A stretch of DNA of 6,463 nt from Streptomyces roseochromogenus subsp. oscitans DS 12.976. GTDB taxonomy: Bacteria; Actinomycetota; Actinomycetes; Streptomycetales; Streptomycetaceae. The notes beneath the pieces were generated by a model that had not been told where the DNA came from, made no database searches, and saw nothing but the letters and a program-made list of their open reading frames with translations. The DNA lies in contig NZ_CM002285.1 of NCBI RefSeq assembly GCF_000497445.1, positions 6,381,171 to 6,387,633 on the forward strand, written 5' to 3'. Made by a program: the position numbers and the translations under genes. This document shows, piece by piece, positions 1 to 5,174 of this stretch (positions within the stretch are counted from its first letter, which is position 1; every line of letters begins with the position of its first letter).

Positions 1-322
1 CCTCGGCCGTGCCTGACACGGCGGCCGCCCCGGGCTCGTGGTCGTGCAGCGGTCCGCCGCCGCAGTCGGTGCCGGGCAGGTCGGTCGGCAGATGCACCGC
101 CGGCGGGGCGGCGGAGCTCTCCGGTTCGGGGGCGGGCCAGGCAACGCCCTCCGGGCCCTCCCCGGCTGAGCCGGTCATGGTCAGCGTCGGATGGTCCCGC
201 GGCGGCGCGGGTACGACGGAGAGGTCGTACCCGCACGCTCCGCAGAAGAGGTCACCCGACTCGACGGGCTCCGCGCAGCTCGGGCACTTCGCCAGTGCGG
301 CCTGCTGGGGCATCTGCGACAT
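1..322 (-). CDS. Zinc-ribbon protein, N-terminal fragment; possibly the operon's PP2C-type phosphatase
   Basis: The gene begins 3 bp after the pknG stop and runs off the left edge; 107 residues are visible. The N-terminus carries a treble-clef/zinc-ribbon motif: C13-P-S-C16 and C27-G-A-C30-G, followed by a YDLS segment. After residue about 37 the chain is low-complexity, Pro/Ala/Glu/Gly-rich and presumably disordered (a linker), with no catalytic motif yet. The first ATG (322) has only a weak GGGTG-type site upstream; a second in-frame ATG at 313 has none. Tight spacing to pknG implies co-transcription. From my recollection of related Streptomyces loci, a PP2C-family phosphatase with an N-terminal zinc ribbon sits next to the PknG homologue, so this may be its ribbon-plus-linker start. 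Nothing in the visible 107 residues proves a phosphatase; a vWA or FHA protein with such a ribbon is also possible. Confidence 0.75.
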   Translation of the reverse strand, partial: MSQMPQQAALAKCPSCAEPVESGDLFCGACGYDLSVVPAPPRDHPTLTMTGSAGEGPEGVAWPAPEPESSAAPPAVHLPTDLPGTDCGGGPLHDHEPGAAAVSGTAE

Positions 323-325
323 CAA

Positions 326-2812
326 CTACACCCACGTCCGGGGGCGGTAACGGTTGGCCCGTTCCACCAGTTCGATCCTCTCCTCGCCGCCGGGCGCCAG
401 CCGGGCCAGCGTGCGGTAGGCGCGCTCCAGGCCGAAGCGGAGGCCCCGCTCGTCCAGGCCGCTGCCCAGCAGCACCCGTCCGCCGGCGGCGGGCCGGCTG
501 CCCTGACCTCCGGAGAGTATCCAGTCCAGCGCCGAGCCGAGCACTTCCGCCGCCAACTCCTCACGCCGCGCCGGGTCCAGACCGTACGCGTCCAGCGCCT
601 CGACCTGCCCGGCGGCGGCCGTCAGGTCGTCCAGGAACGGTACGTCACCGGCGCTCGCCGTGCGCTGTCTGAGCCGCGCCCGTACGGCGGCGACCCGGGC
701 GGCGGTGTAGTGGATGGACGACTCCGGCACCGACTCCAGCGTCCGCACCGCAAACTGCCGGTTCCCGGCCGCGAGCTGCACCCGGGCAAGACCGAAGGCG
801 GCGCTGACGAAGCTCGGGTCGGTCGCCCACACCAGGTGGTAGTACTCGGCGGCGTTGTCCAGCTGGCCCAGCACCTCCGCGCACAGACCGAGCGCCAGCT
901 TGGGCGCGGCCTCGCCGGGGAAGGCGTCGTAGATCGCGTCGAAGGCGAGCGCGGCGCCCTCGAAGTCGCCGGTGACCAGCCCGGCCAGGCCCCGGTACCA
1001 CACCACCCGCCAGTCGTCCGGCCGCTCCTCGTCCAGCTCGGCCAGACCTGTCAGCGCCGTCTGCTGCTCACCGCTCTCCAGCCGGGCGCGGATCTGCCGC
1101 AGCCGGGTCTCCACGGTCTGCGTCGGCGCCGCTTCCAGGGCGCTGATCAGCTCGGCGGGCGCGGAGGCCAGCAGGCCGGCCAGGAAGCCCGCGTTGGGGT
1201 CGCCCGGGTCGACCAGCGGGACGGGCAGGGCGAGCGCGGCGGCCGGGGTGTCCACGGGCCTGACGAGGGCGGCCGGGGGCAGTGCCGGGGCGGCGGACGC
1301 GGCCTTGCGCACCTCCCGCGCCCCCAGCCGGGACACGTCACCGTCCAGCCGCGCGAACAACTCCCGGTCGGTGACCCGCACTTCGGGTCCGAACTGCGTC
1401 GACAGCGCGGGCCGCGGCTGCCCGCTCTGCAGTGCGACCACCTCGCGCAGCACACCGGTCAGCTGCTCGGCCATCTCCTGCGCGGAGCCGAACCGGCGGG
1501 CCGGGTCGGGGTCGGTGGCGCGCACGAGGAGCCGGTAGAAGGACTCGTAGCGGCGGAAGACCTCGATGGTGTCCGGATCGGGCAGGGAGTCGGCGTAGAC
1601 GTTCGTGTAGCCCTGGAAGTCGAAGGTGAGCACCGCGAGCGTACGGCCCACCGTGTACAGGTCGCTGGCCACCGACGGACCGGCCTCGGCGACCTCCGGG
1701 GCCTGGTAGCCGACCGTGCCGTAGATCGCCGACTCGTCGTCGTCCATGCGGCGCACCGCGCCCATGTCGATCAGCTTGAGCTGGTCCTCGGTCTGGATGG
1801 CGTTGTCGACCTTGAAGTCGCAGTAGAGGAGGTTACGGCTGTGCAGATGACCGAGGGCTTCGAGGGCCTCGATGCCGTAAGCGCAGGCCTGCTCGACCGG
1901 CAGCGGATCGCGGCGGCCCTCGGGTGTGCGGCGGGCGTTGGCGATCTCCTTCAGGGACTTGCCGCCGACGTACTCCATGACGATGTAGCCGTCGAGGGAG
2001 CCGGTGCGCTGGTCGAGGTGCTCGACGAAGTTGTAGATCCGCACGATGTTGGCGTGCTCGATCTCCGCGAGGAAGCGCCGCTCGGAGATCGCGGCGGCCA
2101 TCGCGTCCTGGTCGCCGGTGTCCAGCAGGCCCTTGAGCACCACCCACCGGTCGGAGACGGCCCGGTCCACGGCGAGATAGACCCAGCCGAGACCGCCGTG
2201 CGCGAGACAGCCGACGACCTCGTACTGCCCGTGCACCACGTCCCCGGCCTTCAGTTTCGGCACGAAGGAATACGGGTGCCCGCACTTGGTGCAGAACCCC
2301 TCCGTACGGCCCGGCCTCTCGCCGCGGGCGCGGCCGACGGGCGCGCCGCAGTCGGAGCGCGAGCAGAACCGCTTCCGCTCCGGCACCTCCGGGTTCTCCA
2401 GCACCATCGCGCGCGGGTCGGGCCGCGGCACCTGCGGCACGTGCACCAGCCCGGCGCCCAGCCGTCCCCGCGTGGACGTCCCCGAGGAGGAGCCGGAGCT
2501 GCGCACCGACACCGACCGTCCACTGGACCGGCCCGACAGCGAGCGCGAGAGCCGCCCCGACACCGACCGGCGCGACTTCGACGACTGCGAGGACGTACGC
2601 GAGCTGTGCGAACCACGCGAACTGCCGCTGTCCACCGCGCCCTTGGTGAGTCCGGTGGGCAGCGAGCCGACCATGCCTCCCCCCGAGGGGGGACCCCCAG
2701 CCGCCACCACCGGTGCCAGGCCGCAGGTGTCGCAGTACAGCTCACCGCCGCCGACGTCCTCGTACGACCCCTCGCAGTCCGGCCGCTGACAAGACCGCCC
2801 CGGCTGACTCAT
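326..2812 (-). CDS. pknG: PknG-like serine/threonine protein kinase with zinc ribbons and TPR region
   Basis: A soluble Ser/Thr kinase of 828 aa (mycobacterial PknG is 750). In order: an N-terminal zinc ribbon (C8, C13, C27, C30); a Ser/Arg-rich linker (about 61-116); a rubredoxin-like zinc module (C150, C155, C174, C177, ending CGHPYSF); the kinase domain (about 197-455); a proline/alanine-rich spacer; and a TPR-like helical region (about 565-715) with a helical C-terminus. The kinase has the Gly-rich loop AHGGLG (204-209), VLKG with Lys227, catalytic loop YCDFKVDN with Asp332, Lys334 and Asn337, metal-binding Asp349 in DMG, and APE at 371-373. AHGGLGW, GYIVMEYVGG, LTGVLREVVA and FPGE-APKLAL blocks match mycobacterial PknG. 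Family members phosphorylate GarA/OdhI FHA regulators of 2-oxoglutarate dehydrogenase and glutamate metabolism; that substrate is inferred here. ATG 2812 overlaps the upstream TGA and follows GGGGGAG by 5 nt. The open frame continues upstream to 3145, but that overlaps gene 3 and is rejected. Confidence 0.96.
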   Translation of the reverse strand: MSQPGRSCQRPDCEGSYEDVGGGELYCDTCGLAPVVAAGGPPSGGGMVGSLPTGLTKGAVDSGSSRGSHSSRTSSQSSKSRRSVSGRLSRSLSGRSSGRSVSVRSSGSSSGTSTRGRLGAGLVHVPQVPRPDPRAMVLENPEVPERKRFCSRSDCGAPVGRARGERPGRTEGFCTKCGHPYSFVPKLKAGDVVHGQYEVVGCLAHGGLGWVYLAVDRAVSDRWVVLKGLLDTGDQDAMAAAISERRFLAEIEHANIVRIYNFVEHLDQRTGSLDGYIVMEYVGGKSLKEIANARRTPEGRRDPLPVEQACAYGIEALEALGHLHSRNLLYCDFKVDNAIQTEDQLKLIDMGAVRRMDDDESAIYGTVGYQAPEVAEAGPSVASDLYTVGRTLAVLTFDFQGYTNVYADSLPDPDTIEVFRRYESFYRLLVRATDPDPARRFGSAQEMAEQLTGVLREVVALQSGQPRPALSTQFGPEVRVTDRELFARLDGDVSRLGAREVRKAASAAPALPPAALVRPVDTPAAALALPVPLVDPGDPNAGFLAGLLASAPAELISALEAAPTQTVETRLRQIRARLESGEQQTALTGLAELDEERPDDWRVVWYRGLAGLVTGDFEGAALAFDAIYDAFPGEAAPKLALGLCAEVLGQLDNAAEYYHLVWATDPSFVSAAFGLARVQLAAGNRQFAVRTLESVPESSIHYTAARVAAVRARLRQRTASAGDVPFLDDLTAAAGQVEALDAYGLDPARREELAAEVLGSALDWILSGGQGSRPAAGGRVLLGSGLDERGLRFGLERAYRTLARLAPGGEERIELVERANRYRPRTWV
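2465..2632 (-). other. Ser/Arg-rich low-complexity linker of PknG
   Basis: Residues 61-116 of the kinase hold 26 Ser and 10 Arg in 56 positions, with recurrent SGR, RSS and SRS units, and no Cys or aromatic residue. It is probably disordered and positively charged. Mycobacterial PknG carries its autophosphorylation sites in its N-terminal tail, so this could be a multi-site phosphorylation segment that recruits FHA partners; this is inference. Confidence 0.8.
2674..2700. repeat. GC palindromic element embedded in frame in pknG
   Basis: The core TCCCCCCGAGGGGGGA (2678-2693) is a perfect inverted repeat with a 2-nt centre, flanked by further G/C runs (GGCA/TGCC side and ACCCCCAG side). On the coding strand it reads as a GGGGGTCCCCCC...GGGGGGAGGC unit. 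This resembles the short hairpin repeats scattered between genes in many Streptomyces genomes, here in a minimal form. It encodes the Gly/Pro-rich stretch around residues 39-47 of PknG, between the first zinc ribbon and the Ser-rich linker, without shifting the frame. The palindrome is directly visible; its membership of a dispersed family is inferred. Confidence 0.6.
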
Positions 2813-4083
2813 GACTGCTCCCCCCTCTGGTCCTCGGGCGCGCCCGGCCCGCCGAGCAGATCGGCCGCCAGCTGCTGATAGCGCAGCACGGCCTGCTCGG
2901 CCACCCGCAGATCGCAGGGCGCGCTCCACAGCATGCGGCGGGCCGCGTCGTACCGCTCGACCAGGAACGGATCCTCGGCGAGGCCGTGCCGCGCCACCTT
3001 CGCCTTGTAGGCATCCAGCCGGCCGCGCAGTTCGGCGCGGACCGCGAGCGGCGCAGTGACCGCGGTCAACGACTCCCGGGCGCGCAGCAGTTCGTCCTCG
3101 GCCTTCTGCTCCAGCGACTCCAGCAGCGGGGAGAGCCGGTGCCACTGCGCCTGCCTGCGGTACTCGGCCGCCGTCGCCAGCTGCTCCTGCAGCACGGTCG
3201 GCGGGCCGCTCACCACCGGCACCTCCGTCGCCGCGATCTTCGCCAGCACCTCGCCGCGCGCGGTACGGGCCTCGGCGAGGGTGCGGTCGGCGCGCGAGAG
3301 CACGTCCCGCAGCCGGATCAGCCGCGCCTCCGCATCCTGACGGACCGTCAGCACAGCGTCGATCTCCCGGCGCACATCCTCCAGGGCGCGCGCCTCACGG
3401 TCGTACACCATGGTGTCCGGACGGCCGCCGCCGGGCGCCGAACTGCCCACGGCCGGCACCCAGAAGGCGAGCGGGTCCGAGACGACGTCCTCGCGCAGCC
3501 TGGTCAGCGTGCGCGTGATCCGCTCCAGGTCGTCGCCCGCCGGGTGCTCGCCGGGGCGTACGCCGACGGAGTGCGCGAGCTTGCGGGTGCGCCGGAGTTC
3601 CGCGGCGAGTAAATCGATCCTGGCGGGCAGCGCCGACCACACCGCGTCGGCGGCGACGACCAGGTCCAGGCTCGTCGCGTACAGCTCGTTCATCCGGTCC
3701 ACCAGCGCGGTCAGCGAGTAGGTCTCGCTGAGCCGGCCGCTGCCGGCGACGGTCACGGACTCGCCGCGCAGCAGCTCGGTCAGCTCCGCCAGGTCCTCGC
3801 GGGTGGACCAGCGGCGCCGGCCGCGGATCTCCCGGGCGGAGCGCAGCGCGGCCGCGTACGCGTCGAAGTACCCCCACAACAGGGTGATCTGCGTCTCCGT
3901 GGCCTGCCAGCGTTCACCCGTGACACCGGTCAGGCGGGCGCCTTCGAGGAGTCTGCGGCCCGCGTGGTCCTGCAGGGCCAGCAGCGAGGTCTCGATCGCC
4001 TCGTGCTCCTGGCCGAGCCGCGCCAGCGCACGGTCCACCTCGTCCCGGTCCATCACCGGCCCGGCGGGGTCCGTGACGCCCAT
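2809..4083 (-). CDS. Soluble alpha-helical/coiled-coil protein of unknown function in the pknG operon
   Basis: I do not recognise a named family. The 424-aa product has no signal peptide and no membrane helix, so it is probably cytoplasmic. It is almost wholly predicted helix, with heptad-like, charge-rich stretches at about residues 15-50, 94-110, 150-170, 184-202, 227-285 and 297-340. A Gly/Pro-rich break (PAVGSSAPGGGRPDT) near 210-224 divides it into two helical halves. The C-terminal part (350-410) is another helical bundle rich in Arg and Leu. No catalytic motif was seen. The start ATG 4083 has a strong GAGAGG site 6 nt upstream; ATG at codon 11 lacks one. It lies 41 bp after glnH, and its TGA overlaps the pknG ATG (ATGA), which implies translational coupling to the kinase. 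Codon 158 is TTA, the only in-frame TTA found in the window. An adaptor or scaffold linking the GlnX/GlnH membrane sensor to PknG is a context-based guess only. Confidence 0.9.
   Translation of the reverse strand: MGVTDPAGPVMDRDEVDRALARLGQEHEAIETSLLALQDHAGRRLLEGARLTGVTGERWQATETQITLLWGYFDAYAAALRSAREIRGRRRWSTREDLAELTELLRGESVTVAGSGRLSETYSLTALVDRMNELYATSLDLVVAADAVWSALPARIDLLAAELRRTRKLAHSVGVRPGEHPAGDDLERITRTLTRLREDVVSDPLAFWVPAVGSSAPGGGRPDTMVYDREARALEDVRREIDAVLTVRQDAEARLIRLRDVLSRADRTLAEARTARGEVLAKIAATEVPVVSGPPTVLQEQLATAAEYRRQAQWHRLSPLLESLEQKAEDELLRARESLTAVTAPLAVRAELRGRLDAYKAKVARHGLAEDPFLVERYDAARRMLWSAPCDLRVAEQAVLRYQQLAADLLGGPGAPEDQRGEQS
2818..2828 (-). promoter_or_regulatory. Ribosome binding site of pknG inside the end of the coiled-coil gene
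   Basis: The coding strand reads AGAGGGGGGAG, ending 5 nt before ATG 2812. It lies within the last codons of the upstream gene, whose TGA overlaps the pknG ATG. A strong site plus an ATGA overlap suggests pknG is translated both by re-initiation and by fresh ribosomes. It decides the pknG start against the longer open frame. Confidence 0.7.
3610..3612 (-). other. TTA leucine codon (codon 158 of the coiled-coil gene)
   Basis: The plus strand reads TAA at this position in the minus-strand gene's frame, giving TTA for Leu158 (context R-I-D-L-L-A). TTA is very rare in high-GC streptomycetes and is read by the bldA tRNA. I found no other in-frame TTA in the five genes here. If the host is a streptomycete, this gene's translation would depend on bldA. 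Confidence 0.85.
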
Positions 4084-4124
4084 CGATCACCTCTCGCTGC
4101 TCGTGCTTCCCGGTCGGACGCGGC
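4084..4124 (-). other. 41-bp glnH to coiled-coil gene spacer
   Basis: This is the only gap between genes longer than 3 bases in the window. It holds the GAGAGG ribosome binding site and no convincing hairpin, terminator or promoter, so read-through from glnH is expected. Confidence 0.5.
4090..4095 (-). promoter_or_regulatory. Ribosome binding site of the coiled-coil gene
   Basis: On the coding strand GAGAGG sits 6 nt before ATG 4083. It is one of the clearest Shine-Dalgarno matches in the window. It fixes the start at 4083 rather than at the in-frame ATG of codon 11, and shows that this gene can initiate independently despite the short 41-bp gap after glnH. Confidence 0.75.
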
Positions 4125-5174
4125 TCAACTCGTCCGCAGATACTGCGGTGCGGGCGGTTCGGACGGGCCCGAGTCCTTTCCCAGTGTCGCCGACAGCCAG
4201 GTGTCGTACGACGCCTGCCAGCCGTTCGCGCGGTAGTCCACCAGAACGCGATTGACCCGGCGTACCAGATCGGAGGCGTCCTTCTTCATCGCCACTCCGT
4301 AGTACTCGGTCGTGAACGCCGCGCCCTTGAGCTCCACGGTCGGGTCCTGCGCGGCCTGGCTCGCGGCGAGCGCGCCGTCGGTCACCACCGCGTCCACCTC
4401 GCCCAGTTGCAGCCGGACCAGACAGTCCAGCTGGTTCGGGACGGTGGTGGAGATGTCGGTGGAGGCGGGCAGGGTGCCGGCCTTTCTGTCGGCGTCCAGC
4501 TTGGTGTGCGCCGTCGAACCGGCCGCCGTGCACACCTTCTTGTGCGCCAGCGTCGAGTTGTAGCCGCTGATCGAGGACGACTTGGGCGCGAGCACCTGCT
4601 GCCCGGTCTTGAAGTAGGGCGCCGAGAACGCGACCTGGGCCAGCCGCTCGCAGGTGATCGTCATGGTCCGTACGACCATATCCACCCGCCCGTCCTGGAT
4701 CGCGGAGATCCGCTGGCTGGTCGGAATCGCCTTGAACTGCACCGCGTCCGGGTCGCCGAGTATGTCCTGTGCGATCCGGTGCACCAGGTCGATGTCGAAG
4801 CCCTCCAGCTCCGCGCCCTCGGTGTTCGGATTGCGGTAGCCCCAGTGGTAGCTGTTCTGGTCGACGCCGACGATCAGCTTGCGCTTGGCGCCCGTACGGG
4901 ACTTGATCGCGTCGATCGTCGGGCCGTCCGCGCCGGACGGCGACAGGGTCTGGTTCTGGGCGTCGGCGGCGGTGCAGTCCCCGGCCCGTGCCTGCACACC
5001 GTCGGCGACGGCCTGGCCGCCGCGCCCCGGAGCGTGCGGGGTCCGCTGGGTGCACGGCAGCAACAGGACGAACGCCAGCGCCAGCGCGCACAGCACCGCC
5101 ATCGCGCCGACCCCGCCCCAGCCCCGCAGGGCGGCCCGTACACGCTTCGCGTACATCGACATGCCCCCTGTCAC
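4125..5174 (-). CDS. glnH: GlnH-like periplasmic/extracytoplasmic amino-acid-binding protein
   Basis: A solute-binding protein of the SBP_bac_3 (type II periplasmic binding) family, 349 aa from GTG 5174. An N-terminal signal or anchor has a basic n-region (KRVRAALRG) and a hydrophobic run at residues 22-40. The ligand-binding fold follows from about residue 98: KLIVGVD, then GFDIDL near 125-130, DMVVRTMTITCER near 165-177, FSAPYF near 183-188, and DAVVTDG near 261-267. Cysteines at 67, 175, 215 and 251 fall where mycobacterial GlnH has its conserved cysteines (D-C, T-C-E-R, V-C, D-C-L). The Pro-rich C-terminal tail is also shared. Mycobacterial GlnH binds Asp, Glu and Asn and signals through GlnX to PknG; the same ligand class is inferred here. 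No ABC permease or ATPase gene is adjacent, which favours a sensing role. Start choice: GTG 5174 forms a GTGA overlap with the previous stop and has GGAG 5 nt upstream. ATG 5156 (343 aa) has AGGGGG 7 nt upstream and is equally plausible. Confidence 0.92.
   Translation of the reverse strand: MTGGMSMYAKRVRAALRGWGGVGAMAVLCALALAFVLLLPCTQRTPHAPGRGGQAVADGVQARAGDCTAADAQNQTLSPSGADGPTIDAIKSRTGAKRKLIVGVDQNSYHWGYRNPNTEGAELEGFDIDLVHRIAQDILGDPDAVQFKAIPTSQRISAIQDGRVDMVVRTMTITCERLAQVAFSAPYFKTGQQVLAPKSSSISGYNSTLAHKKVCTAAGSTAHTKLDADRKAGTLPASTDISTTVPNQLDCLVRLQLGEVDAVVTDGALAASQAAQDPTVELKGAAFTTEYYGVAMKKDASDLVRRVNRVLVDYRANGWQASYDTWLSATLGKDSGPSEPPAPQYLRTS

Noticed and set aside
2678..2693. The palindrome as a transcription terminator
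   Set aside because: It lies inside the pknG coding region, continuing in frame, with no T-run on either strand.
191..2878. 895-codon open frame on the plus strand antisense to pknG
   Set aside because: High-GC shadow of the minus-strand gene. It is Arg/Gly/His-rich with no recognisable domain, while the opposite strand encodes a clear PknG.
2813..3145. Upstream extension of the pknG frame (111 extra codons)
   Set aside because: It overlaps the coiled-coil gene completely, is Arg/Ala/Gly-rich shadow sequence, and ATG 2812 has its own strong ribosome binding site.
4084..4124. Internal promoter or terminator in the 41-bp gap
   Set aside because: No -10/-35 pair or hairpin could be supported; only a ribosome binding site is clear.
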